Shown piece after piece: positions 1 to 7,994 of a DNA stretch of 17,146 bases. Where the stretch lies: positions 1 through 17,146 of the forward strand of contig JAGOCU010000013.1 in the NCBI GenBank assembly GCA_017998555.1, in the 5' to 3' direction. The translations under genes and the position numbers were made by a program. The stretch comes from Thermoflexales bacterium (GTDB lineage Bacteria > Chloroflexota > Anaerolineae > J036 > Brachytrichaceae). The notes under the pieces are model-generated. The model worked only from the letters and a program-made list of their open reading frames with translations, did no database searches and was not told the DNA's origin. How positions within the stretch are numbered: the first letter of the stretch is position 1; every line of letters starts with the position of its first letter.

Positions 1-1028
1 TCGGCCACCTCGGGCTCGGTGTCGAGGAACTCGAAAATGCGCTCGGCCGACGCCATCGCGGCCAGGACCTGCGAATACACCCGGCTGAGCGCGCTGACCG
101 GCCCCCAGAAACGCCACAGGTAGTTGATAAAGGCCAGGATTACCCCGATACTCAATGCGCCCGCGATGACCTCCGAGGCGCCGAAATAGACCAGCATCGC
201 CGTGCCGAACATACCGACCATCTCGACGATGGGCCAGATCAGGTTGTCAAGCCGAATGGCCTTGACATTGGCATCGCGGTTCCAGCGATTGATCCGCTCA
301 AAGCGCGTGATGTTGCGCTCCTCGCGGACAAAGGCCTGGGTCACCCGCACGCCCGACACGCTCTCGTTCAGATTGGCGTTCATGTTGGCCTGGCTCTTGC
401 GCACGTTGGTCCAGGCCTTTTCGATCCGCGAGCGCAGCTTGCCGAAGATGAAGTAAAACGAGGGCGTGATCAGGTAAGCGATGAGGGCCAGCTTCCAGTT
501 GATCAGGAACAGGATTACCACGATGCCGACCAGCGACAGACCCTCGGCGATGATGGTCGCCATGCCCCCGTTGATGAGCTCGTTGATCGCGCCGACGTCG
601 CTCGTCACCCGCGACATGATCTTGCCCACCGGCCGGCTGTCGTAGAACCTGAGCGACAATTTCTGGATGTGGGTGAAGAGCTGGTTGCGCATGTCATACA
701 GCACGGCCTGCCCAATCGTGTTGACTCGGAACATGCGCAAGTATTGGGCCGCCCAGGCCAGCACCCGGAACGCGACCAGCAACCCGACAATGCCCAGGAC
801 AAGGCCATAGTCCTTGTTGGCCACCCCCTGGTCGATGATGAGGGCGATGAGATAGGGCTCGAGCAGGGTCGCGACCGTGCCCACCAGGATGAAGGCCAGG
901 ACGATGAGCAGCGAACGCTGATACGGGCGCAGGTATTTGACCAGGCGCCGGAAGTAGCCGTAGTTGAACGGACGCTCTTGCGCCTCGTCGTCGAGGGCTT
1001 CCTCGAATTCTTCGATGACTGCAGTCAT
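1..1028 (-). CDS. ABC exporter half-transporter, N-terminal membrane domain (partial)
   Basis: This is the first 342 codons of an ABC multidrug or lipid exporter half-transporter of the type-IV exporter fold; the ATPase domain lies beyond the left edge of the window. After an acidic cytosolic tail of about 20 residues (many Glu and Asp), hydrophobic segments near residues 40-60, 70-90, 150-190 and 260-300 fit a six-helix membrane domain. Family landmarks include LLEPYLIALIIDQGV and FYDSRPVGKIMSRVTSDV. The ATG at 1028 has only a weak AGGG upstream. It is the last gene seen in the minus-strand transporter cluster, separated from the GNAT gene by 60 nt that hold a strong hairpin. Its membrane domain resembles that of the 7995-9770 protein (both have the L-x-x-E-P-x-L and I-D-x-G-V pattern), so the two could be a heterodimer. 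That is inference, and the substrate is unknown. Confidence 0.93.
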   Translation of the reverse strand, partial: MTAVIEEFEEALDDEAQERPFNYGYFRRLVKYLRPYQRSLLIVLAFILVGTVATLLEPYLIALIIDQGVANKDYGLVLGIVGLLVAFRVLAWAAQYLRMFRVNTIGQAVLYDMRNQLFTHIQKLSLRFYDSRPVGKIMSRVTSDVGAINELINGGMATIIAEGLSLVGIVVILFLINWKLALIAYLITPSFYFIFGKLRSRIEKAWTNVRKSQANMNANLNESVSGVRVTQAFVREERNITRFERINRWNRDANVKAIRLDNLIWPIVEMVGMFGTAMLVYFGASEVIAGALSIGVILAFINYLWRFWGPVSALSRVYSQVLAAMASAERIFEFLDTEPEVA

Positions 1029-1044
1029 GTGTTTTCCCTGTATT

Positions 1045-1087
1045 CGGGAGCGAACTGCCACGGCCTCGCCGCGGCAGTTCGCTCCCG
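1045..1087. repeat. Intergenic hairpin, constant core with private 15-bp arms
   Basis: A 15-bp perfect inverted repeat (1045-1059 with 1073-1087) encloses the core CGGCCTCGCCG (1061-1071, itself a 4-bp stem with a CTC loop), with one A/C mismatch between arms and core. The right arm ends one base from the TAA stop of the GNAT gene (1089-1091). No T-run follows on either strand, so it is not a standard intrinsic terminator. It is one of five similar hairpins in the window. Possible roles are mRNA 3'-end protection, factor-dependent or T-less termination, or a palindromic mobile repeat. Confidence 0.85.
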
Positions 1088-1088
1088 G

Positions 1089-2150
1089 TTATCCGTCCGC
1101 GAGCGGCCGGCGATAGACGATCTCGGTCTTGACCGGGCAATAGCCGCAGTCCTCGTAGACTTTGAGCGCGCCGGTCGGATTCTCGGTGTCAACGTGCAAC
1201 GCCGCTTCGGTCATGCCCAGGGCCTCGTGCAACTTGAGGCTCTCGACGATCAGCGCCCGGGCCACGCCCTTGCGCCGCCAATCACGCCGGGTGCTGATGT
1301 CCTCGGTCCAGCCCCGCCGCATGCCCAAAGCCGCGTTCTCGTCGGTATCCACAAAGTTCTGCACAATGCCGGCGATCTTCCCCTCCCGATCAAAGGCGAC
1401 CTTGAACAGCACCGGGTTGATGATCGGCATCGCCGCATAGCGGGCGTAGTCGGCCTCTTCCGGCGGCGCAAAGCCCCAGTGGTCGCGGAAGGCCTCGATG
1501 TCGGCCTCCCACACCGCCCGCTTGTCCTTGTTTCCCACCGGCCGGATCTCGAGCCCCTCGGGCAGACGGAAGTCCGGGTAACGCCCATCCAACGGGCGCG
1601 TCATCAGATAGATGTAACGATTCGGCGTGAAGCCGTGCGTCTCGATCAGCCAACGCTTGCCGTCGCTGGGCGTGTCAAGGACGGCTTGGGCCTGTACGCG
1701 GCCTTTGGCCCTGGACGCATCTCGCGCCTCCCAGGCCTGCGCCGCGCGCAGCGAGCCGCGTAGAAGCCAGCGCCCGATCCCCCGACGGCGCCAGTCCGGA
1801 TGAACGCGCCCACGCAGGGAGTACACCCGTTCGCCGTCAGTCTGATCGCGCCGCTGGATCCAGGCGCCACCGACCATCTTGCCGTCAACCTCGGCAATCC
1901 AGTAATCCCGAGTGATGTCACAGCCGGTGGGATTCTCGAAAAACACCCGGAGGGCATCCGCCGTCTCGAGCCAGTCCGCGCCATCAGCCCGGTTGCACAC
2001 GTTGACCAGGTCGACGAGCGCGGCGAGATCGCGCTCGATCGCGAAGTTCCTCAGCGCCAGGCCGTCAATCCTCGGCCGATCCGCCTGAAAGTGATCGAGG
2101 TTGTTGTTGTCATTGCGCGGCGGTGCCGCGACAGTATGGGTCGTCGTCAT
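1089..2150 (-). CDS. Tandem-domain GNAT family N-acetyltransferase
   Basis: A protein of 353 residues with two GNAT folds in tandem. The first domain covers about residues 28-190 and carries the acetyl-CoA pyrophosphate loop RRRGIG (121-126), preceded by GRVHPDW. The second covers about residues 200-350 with RRKGVA (292-297) and the typical GNAT ending ENPTGALKVYEDCGY. Such proteins move an acetyl group from acetyl-CoA to an amine; some double-GNAT enzymes act on drugs, others on thiol or amino-acid metabolites, and the acceptor here cannot be read. The ATG at 2150 has a good Shine-Dalgarno GAGGAG (2159-2164) 8 nt upstream, and only 5 nt separate it from the stop of the preceding ABC gene, so it is almost certainly co-transcribed with the exporter pair. 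Both loops look intact, so two active sites or one active plus one structural domain are possible. Confidence 0.9.
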   Translation of the reverse strand: MTTTHTVAAPPRNDNNNLDHFQADRPRIDGLALRNFAIERDLAALVDLVNVCNRADGADWLETADALRVFFENPTGCDITRDYWIAEVDGKMVGGAWIQRRDQTDGERVYSLRGRVHPDWRRRGIGRWLLRGSLRAAQAWEARDASRAKGRVQAQAVLDTPSDGKRWLIETHGFTPNRYIYLMTRPLDGRYPDFRLPEGLEIRPVGNKDKRAVWEADIEAFRDHWGFAPPEEADYARYAAMPIINPVLFKVAFDREGKIAGIVQNFVDTDENAALGMRRGWTEDISTRRDWRRKGVARALIVESLKLHEALGMTEAALHVDTENPTGALKVYEDCGYCPVKTEIVYRRPLADG

Positions 2151-2155
2151 TTTGT

Positions 2156-3979
2156 TTACTCCTCGCCCGCATCCTGGGCGTTCCAGATCTGGCGCATTTC
2201 GTCACAGCGCGCCAGCAGTTCATCCAGCGTTCCCGAGTCCTCCACCCGCCCATCTTTGAGCACGAGCACCCGGTCCGCCCGCTTGAGCGCCGCCCGCCGA
2301 TGGCTCACCGCGAGGGCGGTCCGCGACCCGCCGCCCGAGGCGCGCAGGGCATCCCAGCGTTCCCAGAGGGCCCGCTCGGTCATGACGTCCAGCGCGCTGG
2401 ACAGATCGTCAAAGACGAGCAGTTCCGCGTCTTGCGCGTATGCCCGGGCCGCCGCCGCGCGCTGGGCCTGCCCGCCGGACAGCCGTACGCCGCGCGTCCC
2501 CACCTGCGTGTCGACCCCCTTCTCAAAACCGGCCACATCCTGTTCCATCACGGCCAGCCACAGCGCCCGATCCTGTCCATCCGACGGCAGCGGGCCGTCG
2601 GCGCCAAACACGCGCGCGGGCTGACCCAGCAAAACGTTATCGCGCAGGCTCTGGCTGAACAAGCGAGGCGACTGGCCCAGATACGCGCTCTGGGGCGGAA
2701 CAAAGAATCCCGCCGGGTCGTCGACCTTGCGCCCATTCCATGCGATTGTTCCGGCCTGGGCCGGCAGCAAGCCAAGCAGCGTCCGCACGAGGGTCGTCTT
2801 GCCCGAGCCGATTCGCCCCGTAACCACGGTCAGCGTATCCCGTTTCAGGTCGAGATCGACCTCTCGCACACCTCTCCGCGTCGATGGATAGACATACGTC
2901 AGACCGCGCGCGCTGAGATGCGTCAGCGGCTCCCGCTTGGGTTTCGCCGGCTCCGGCGGCGAGCTGCGCAAGTACAACGGCCGATGTTCCGCCAGGGCCA
3001 TGGGAGACTCGCCCGGCAGCAGCGCCGCCATGCGCTCGATCGCGACAAAGGCCTGCCGGCTTGTCGAAACAACCCTCCCGGCAAAGACCGTAAAGAACGA
3101 TATCGTCGACAGGTAATAGACGAACAGGGCGAAATCGCCGAGCGTAAAGGGCCGGGCCATCCCAGGCTGCATCGCGCTCGCCGCGACCAGAAGGATCAGA
3201 CCCGTCCCCAGGCCGACCGCCGCGGCGACGATCATCTCCAGGACCTGGGTGAAGACCCGGTCGCGCACCGCGGCGCGCTTGCGGGTCTCGCTGAGGCGAC
3301 GGAAGCGCGCGATGACGCGGGTCTCGGCCCCGGCGACCTGGATCGACTGGGCGGCCTCGAACATTTCGTTGAGGCTGTCGGCGACGGCGCTGTCGGCGTC
3401 ACGCAGGGCGTAGCGATACTGCTGGATGCGGTTCGCGGCGGCCTGGGCAAGAACACCCACCACGGCCAGCGGCGCGAACACCAGCAGAGCCATCTCGGTG
3501 TTGATCGCCATCAGCGAGACCAGGGCAATCGCGGCGAAGGCCACCATCCCCGAGAAGTCACACAACCAGCTCAGCATGTCCTCGACCTGGCGCGCGTCAT
3601 CGCGCATGACGTTGAAGAGATCCCCGACCGATCCTTCCAGCGCCAGCGCGCCGGGCCGAGCCAGGATTCGGGTGAAGATATTGGTCCGCAGAAGCGCGCC
3701 CATCATGAATCGATGCGGCATATCGGTCAGGAATCCGAAGGCCCTGAGTCCCATTTGTCCGAGCGCAAACCCGACCGTCAGGGCGATTAGGCCCTCCGGC
3801 GAGAAGCCAGCCAGCGCGCCAGCGGCGGGTGTGCCCAGCGCAAGCGCGTCAAAAAACGCGCGATACAGCAACCCGGGCACCAACGGCGAGACGTGGATGA
3901 GGATCCAACTGACATGGTCGGCGAGGTACAGCAGCGGCTGATAGCGGATCAGCGCCCAGATTACGCGCAACGCTTTCAT
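2156..3979 (-). CDS. ABC exporter half, heterodimer subunit with degenerate Walker B
   Basis: A 607-residue fused membrane-ATPase half-transporter. The membrane domain spans about residues 1-310. The ATPase domain has Walker A GRIGSGKT (388-395), a Gln at 430 or 436 in the Q-loop region, signature LSGGQ (500-504), Walker B LLVFDD (520-525) and switch His560. The catalytic Glu after Walker B is Asp525, a known mark of the non-hydrolysing site in heterodimeric exporters (TM287/288, BmrCD, LmrCD types). Its start overlaps the stop of the upstream ABC gene as ATGA, and a perfect AGGAGGTG Shine-Dalgarno (3985-3992) lies inside that gene, so translation is coupled and partnership is very likely. 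A short insertion (about 453-470) sits between Q-loop and signature. It is presumably an inner-membrane exporter; the substrate is unknown. Confidence 0.93.
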   Translation of the reverse strand: MKALRVIWALIRYQPLLYLADHVSWILIHVSPLVPGLLYRAFFDALALGTPAAGALAGFSPEGLIALTVGFALGQMGLRAFGFLTDMPHRFMMGALLRTNIFTRILARPGALALEGSVGDLFNVMRDDARQVEDMLSWLCDFSGMVAFAAIALVSLMAINTEMALLVFAPLAVVGVLAQAAANRIQQYRYALRDADSAVADSLNEMFEAAQSIQVAGAETRVIARFRRLSETRKRAAVRDRVFTQVLEMIVAAAVGLGTGLILLVAASAMQPGMARPFTLGDFALFVYYLSTISFFTVFAGRVVSTSRQAFVAIERMAALLPGESPMALAEHRPLYLRSSPPEPAKPKREPLTHLSARGLTYVYPSTRRGVREVDLDLKRDTLTVVTGRIGSGKTTLVRTLLGLLPAQAGTIAWNGRKVDDPAGFFVPPQSAYLGQSPRLFSQSLRDNVLLGQPARVFGADGPLPSDGQDRALWLAVMEQDVAGFEKGVDTQVGTRGVRLSGGQAQRAAAARAYAQDAELLVFDDLSSALDVMTERALWERWDALRASGGGSRTALAVSHRRAALKRADRVLVLKDGRVEDSGTLDELLARCDEMRQIWNAQDAGEE

Positions 3980-5784
3980 ACCAGCACCTCCTCGAGCCCG
4001 GCCTGCAGCAGCGCCGCGAAGCGCGAATCCGGGTTTCGGGCCAGCGCCTCGCGGGGGCCGAACTCGGCCACCTCTCCATCGTCGAGGATGAGGATGTAGT
4101 CGGCCCGCTCCACCGTCGCCAACCGATGCGCGATGACGATGCCCGTCCGATCGGCAAGAAGCCGATCCACGGCCCGTTCGATGCGCTGTTCGGTGGCCGG
4201 ATCCAGCTTGGACGAGGCCTCGTCAAGAACAACGATCGAGGGTTGGCGCAAGAAGATGCGCCCGAACGCCAGCAGCTGCGCCTCTCCCGCGCTCAGCCCC
4301 GCCTCGGCGGTCTTGAGCGGCGTGTCCAGGCCGTTGGGCAAGCGGGCAAGCCACTTGGCGAGACCCAGCGACTCGATTTCGGTCAGGATGCGCGAATCCG
4401 GGATAGTGTCATCGAAGAAGGTCAGATTGTCGCGAACCGAGGCGTGGAAGATCTGAACCTCCTGCGTGACCAACCCCACCCTTCGACGCGCTTCGGCCAG
4501 CGTCAGGTCACGCAGGGCCCCTCCGCAGCGGCCCGCATTCCCGTCGGCCGGTTCGCCGGCGGGCGGATCGAGCCGGATTGCCCCCGACTGCGGGTCATAC
4601 ATGCGCAACAACAGCTTGGCGAGCGTCGACTTTCCGGCTCCGGTGCGGCCCAGCAGGCCAAGCACCGCGCCGGCAGGCAGCAAGAACGACACATCCCGGA
4701 GGACCGGGCGCTCATCATCGTAGTGAAAGGTCACCCGGTCAAAGTGGACGCTCAGCGGACCCGCCTGCAACGGTGTCTCGACCCGCGCCGGGAGCTGCGC
4801 GGCCGGTTCCAGGAGGGCGGATTTCACGCCAAACAGCTTCTCGATGCGAACGATTGACGCGCCGGCGCGCTGCAACTCATCCATTTGCTGGCGGATCTGC
4901 TCGATGGGCTGGCGGATGAGCTCGGTGTAGGCGAAGACCAGATACACGCCGCCCAACGTCAGGAGACCGGCCCGCCAGAGGGATGCGCCTGTGAGCAACG
5001 CCATCCCGGTCCCCGCCGCAAAGGTAAGCACCGTCACCGACCACATCACCATTCCGGCCAGACCCCCCTTGACCTGGAGCGGCATCCACTCGCGCAGCAG
5101 CCGGTGGAATTGGCGCATTGTGAACGGAAGCGCGCCGATGCCGCGGAGATCCTCGATCCCGGACAGGCGCTCGGTCACAAAGCCGGCGAATTCAGCCGCC
5201 TTCGCCCGGACGCGCAGCCAGTACGGAACCGCGAACGAGCGCAACTTGATCAGCAGCCACAGGGCCAGACCGGCGAACGCCGTCAGCGCAAGTCCCAGCC
5301 TCCAGTCCTCGGCAAACAATGCAGCCAGCACCGCCAGCAAGAGCAGCAGGTTGCCGACCACTTTGATCGTCAATTGCGAGAAGAAGGCGGCCAAAGCGGT
5401 CACATCACCATCGATGCGCTCGACCAACTCGCCGGGTGTCCGGGCATTGTGAAAGGAAAGATCGGCCGTCAGGCAGTGCAGGGCGAGGTCCGCCCGCAAC
5501 GCGTTGGTCGCCGACCAGCCAACGTTCTCGCCAAGCCAGGTCGCGCCCACCGCAGTGGCCTGCCTCGAGACCACAATCAGGATGTAGAGTCCGGCAAGTC
5601 CGACCAGACCGTCGACCGGCACCCCTGCCATGGCACGATCGATGAACTGGCGCACGATTTGCGGACCGCTGACATCCAACGCGATTCCGGCGAGCAGCGC
5701 AGCCGCCATCAGCGTGGCGCGGCCGCGCTGGGGCGCAAGGTAACGCCCCAGCAGGCGCCAGTAGCTCGATAGAGGAATGTTCAT
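3976..5784 (-). CDS. ABC exporter half, heterodimer subunit with LSAGE signature
   Basis: A 602-residue half-transporter: membrane domain about residues 1-320, then an ATPase domain with Walker A GRTGAGKST (379-387), Q-loop Gln441, signature LSAGE (497-501) in place of LSGGQ, Walker B IVVLDE (517-522) with the catalytic Glu522, and switch His553. Together with its partner (2156-3979) this predicts one good ATP site (this Walker A/B with the partner LSGGQ) and one degenerate site (partner Asp525 with this LSAGE). A Gly/Ala-rich insertion of about 20 residues (407-427) lies between Walker A and the Q-loop. The ATG at 5784 has no Shine-Dalgarno sequence: only about 9 bases separate it from the arm of a strong hairpin (5794-5836). 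Related pairs export drugs, peptides or lipids; the substrate here is not known. Confidence 0.93.
   Translation of the reverse strand: MNIPLSSYWRLLGRYLAPQRGRATLMAAALLAGIALDVSGPQIVRQFIDRAMAGVPVDGLVGLAGLYILIVVSRQATAVGATWLGENVGWSATNALRADLALHCLTADLSFHNARTPGELVERIDGDVTALAAFFSQLTIKVVGNLLLLLAVLAALFAEDWRLGLALTAFAGLALWLLIKLRSFAVPYWLRVRAKAAEFAGFVTERLSGIEDLRGIGALPFTMRQFHRLLREWMPLQVKGGLAGMVMWSVTVLTFAAGTGMALLTGASLWRAGLLTLGGVYLVFAYTELIRQPIEQIRQQMDELQRAGASIVRIEKLFGVKSALLEPAAQLPARVETPLQAGPLSVHFDRVTFHYDDERPVLRDVSFLLPAGAVLGLLGRTGAGKSTLAKLLLRMYDPQSGAIRLDPPAGEPADGNAGRCGGALRDLTLAEARRRVGLVTQEVQIFHASVRDNLTFFDDTIPDSRILTEIESLGLAKWLARLPNGLDTPLKTAEAGLSAGEAQLLAFGRIFLRQPSIVVLDEASSKLDPATEQRIERAVDRLLADRTGIVIAHRLATVERADYILILDDGEVAEFGPREALARNPDSRFAALLQAGLEEVLV
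3985..3992 (-). promoter_or_regulatory. Strong Shine-Dalgarno for the second heterodimer subunit
   Basis: The minus strand reads AGGAGGTG, five bases before the ATG at 3979 and inside the last codons of the preceding gene. With the ATGA overlap this points to re-initiation or coupled translation giving matched amounts of the two exporter subunits. Confidence 0.8.
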
Positions 5785-5793
5785 GGTTGGTTA

Positions 5794-5836
5794 TGGGAGA
5801 ACCATTCATCGGCTTCGCCGGGGAATGGTTCTCCCA
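5794..5836. repeat. Intergenic hairpin, constant core with private 14-bp arms
   Basis: A 14-bp perfect inverted repeat (5794-5807 with 5823-5836) surrounds the core CGGCTTCGCCG (5810-5820). It fills most of the 60-nt gap between the ABC-F stop (5845-5847) and the next ABC start (5784). There is no T-run on the minus strand after it; the bases that follow are ATAACCAACC and then ATG. It is the second member of the five-hairpin set. Confidence 0.85.
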
Positions 5837-5844
5837 AGGATTCG

Positions 5845-7908
5845 CTACGTGCTTTCGATCGCCGTGAGGGCTGTCGAGAGCGCCGTCCACTCTTGCATCA
5901 GTTGATCCAGCGCCTGTTGGGCGCGGACATAGTTTTCGCCAAGTTCGCGCGCCCGGGCGGGCTCACGCTGCAAGCGTTCGGCCAGAGCGGCCAGATCACG
6001 TTCGGCCGCGCCGATGCGCGCCTCGATCTGCCCGAGCTGATCGGCCTTCGCTCGCCGCGCGTTGTTTGACGGCCGAGCCTGCCCGGCGGTTTCAGGCGCC
6101 GCGGCAGGCTTTGGCGCCGGCTTGGGCGCAGTCGCCTTGGCCGCCGCGGCGCGTCGGGCGCGGGCCTGGGTGTACTCGTCGTAGTCGCCATTGAAGACCT
6201 GCATCCGGCCCTCCTCGATCGTCCAGATCTGGCGGGCCAGGCTGCGGATCAGATAGCGGTCATGCGACACCAGCAACACCGTGCCGTCATAACTCTCCAG
6301 GGCCTCCTGCAGCGCCTCCTGGGCCACCGTGTCCAGATGATTTGTCGGCTCGTCCAGGACCAGGAAGTTCGCCCCGGTCAGGGCCAGCAGCGCCAGCGCC
6401 AGGCGGGCCCGCTCGCCGCCGCTCAGACCGGCGACCGGCTTGTAGACGTCCTCGCCCTTGAACAGATACTTCGCCAGGTAGTAACGGGCCTGCCCCTCGT
6501 CCAGCTTGCGTTGGCCGGATTCGTGCGAGCGCTCGATCGCCTGTTCCAGGACCGTCATGGCTGGATTGAGCAACTCGTGCGCCTGGGCAAAGTAGCCGAC
6601 CTTGATGCTCGCCCCGAGGGTCAGCCGGCCCGCCAACGGTTCAAGATCACCCAGGGCCACCCGCAGAAAGGTGGTCTTGCCCGCGCCATTGGGCCCGATC
6701 AACGCAGCGCGCTCGCGCCAGCGCAGCTCGAAGTCGTCGGCGGCGAAGAGCGGCGCGCCCGGATATCCGACCGTCAGCCCTTCCCCGCTCAGGACGCTGT
6801 TGCCGCTGCGACGTTCCGCCTGCAGCGTCAACGACATCCGAGCGGGAGGCTGGGGCGGCCGCAACCGTGACACGCGCCGCTCCGCCTCCTCCAGCCCCCA
6901 CGGCCGGCTGCTGCCTTCGAGCCGCTCGCGCAGCAGCATCCACTGCTCATTCAGCAGCGCAAGCGCGCCGAGTTGTTCGATGACCAGCGCATCGCGGGTG
7001 ACGCGCTTCAGCTTTCCCTTGGCCCAGGTCACCGACTTGTCGTTGCCGGCCTTGACCGCATCCAGATCGATCTTGGCCAGCCGGACCTCATTCTCCAGGC
7101 GGGCCTTCTCCTGGTTGAAGACAAACACCTCGCGCTGGTAGCGCTCTTCGCGCTGACCCAGATAGTCGGTGTAGTTGCCCCGGTATTCCTCGATTCGCGA
7201 CGGCGACATCTCCCAGATCCGATTTACGACCTTGTTGAGGAAGTAACGGTCGTGGCTGACCACTACAAAGGCGCCCGGCCATTCGGCCAGGGTCCCCTCC
7301 AGCCACTCCAGCGACGCGATGTCGAGGTGGTTGGTGGGCTCGTCCAGGATCAGCAACTCCGGCCGTTCAAGCAACAAGCGGGCCAGCAGCGCGCGCGTCT
7401 TCTGCCCGCCACTCAGCGCCCGGGCCGGGAGCAACCAGAGTTCCTCTGTGAAGCCCAGGCCCTCGAGCGTGTTCTTGATCCGGCGCTCATAGTCGTAGCC
7501 GCCGGCGGCCATGAAGTCATCGTGCAGCGTGCCGTATTCGGCCAGGGCGGCATCGGCTTGCGGCCCGTGGGTGGTCATCGCCTCCTCCAGCACGCGCAGG
7601 CGCGCCTCGCTCTGGCGCAGGTCGGCGAAGACCGTCAACATTTCATCCCACACGTTCGCCTCGCGATTGGCAAAGGCGTCGATGGCTTCCTGGCGCAAGT
7701 AGCCGACCCTTACCCCGCGCGTCACCGAGAGATCGCCGGCCGCGGGCCTTTCGGCCCCGGCCAGAATCCGGATCAGGGATGTCTTGCCAACCCCGTTCGG
7801 GCCGACGAGGCCAATCCGCGCGCCCTCGGCGATCGAGACGCTGATGCCCGCAAAGACATCGGTCGGCCCGAAGGATTGGCTCAGGTTTGTTCCAGTTATC
7901 AGGGGCAT
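5845..7908 (-). CDS. ABC-F family ATPase with two ATPase domains (Uup/EttA/ARE type)
   Basis: A 687-residue soluble protein with two ATPase domains and no membrane segment. Domain 1 has Walker A GPNGVGKT (36-43), LSGGQ (165-169), Walker B LLILDEP (185-191) and His219. Domain 2 has GPNGAGKT (405-412), LSGGE (495-499), LVLDEP (516-521) and His549. A charged, helical linker (about 245-370) joins them, and an Ala/Pro-rich hinge leads to a C-terminal coiled coil (about 620-687), as in Uup. ABC-F proteins bind the ribosomal E site and rescue stalled or drug-bound ribosomes; some give antibiotic resistance. The ATG at 7908 is chosen because GGGAGGGGG lies just upstream and the family pattern begins there; an upstream start would translate through the hairpin at 7931-7974. 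Its place among exporters suggests a drug or stress role, but housekeeping cannot be excluded. Confidence 0.92.
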   Translation of the reverse strand: MPLITGTNLSQSFGPTDVFAGISVSIAEGARIGLVGPNGVGKTSLIRILAGAERPAAGDLSVTRGVRVGYLRQEAIDAFANREANVWDEMLTVFADLRQSEARLRVLEEAMTTHGPQADAALAEYGTLHDDFMAAGGYDYERRIKNTLEGLGFTEELWLLPARALSGGQKTRALLARLLLERPELLILDEPTNHLDIASLEWLEGTLAEWPGAFVVVSHDRYFLNKVVNRIWEMSPSRIEEYRGNYTDYLGQREERYQREVFVFNQEKARLENEVRLAKIDLDAVKAGNDKSVTWAKGKLKRVTRDALVIEQLGALALLNEQWMLLRERLEGSSRPWGLEEAERRVSRLRPPQPPARMSLTLQAERRSGNSVLSGEGLTVGYPGAPLFAADDFELRWRERAALIGPNGAGKTTFLRVALGDLEPLAGRLTLGASIKVGYFAQAHELLNPAMTVLEQAIERSHESGQRKLDEGQARYYLAKYLFKGEDVYKPVAGLSGGERARLALALLALTGANFLVLDEPTNHLDTVAQEALQEALESYDGTVLLVSHDRYLIRSLARQIWTIEEGRMQVFNGDYDEYTQARARRAAAAKATAPKPAPKPAAAPETAGQARPSNNARRAKADQLGQIEARIGAAERDLAALAERLQREPARARELGENYVRAQQALDQLMQEWTALSTALTAIEST

Positions 7909-7910
7909 GT

Positions 7911-7919
7911 CCCCCTCCC
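7911..7919 (-). promoter_or_regulatory. Shine-Dalgarno deciding the ABC-F start
   Basis: The minus strand reads GGGAGGGGG two bases before the ATG at 7908. This purine-rich site supports the shorter start over an in-frame upstream ATG at 7989, whose reading would run through a perfect hairpin and give 27 residues unlike the family. Confidence 0.6.
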
Positions 7920-7930
7920 ACGAGTTTCTT

Positions 7931-7974
7931 TCTGAGTTGATATGCCCGGCGGAGCCGGGGCATATCAACTCAGA
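7931..7974. repeat. Intergenic hairpin, constant core with private 17-bp arms
   Basis: A 17-bp perfect inverted repeat (7931-7947 with 7958-7974) surrounds CGGCGGAGCCG (7947-7957), which reads CGGCTCCGCCG on the minus strand. It lies between the ABC stop (7995-7997) and the ABC-F start (7908). No T-run follows in the direction of transcription. It is the third member of the five-hairpin set; the arms are AT-rich compared with the core and unrelated to those of the others. Confidence 0.85.
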
Positions 7975-7994
7975 TATGACTTCTGCCAAGACAC

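Noticed and set aside
2123..3790. 555-codon open frame on the plus strand opposite an ABC exporter
   Set aside because: Mirror frame of GC-rich coding DNA: Arg/Gln/His-rich, no recognisable domain, and the minus strand carries a full ABC protein with all motifs.
7909..7989. 27-residue N-terminal extension of the ABC-F protein
   Set aside because: It would be translated from the hairpin DNA; a strong Shine-Dalgarno and the family start both support the ATG at 7908.
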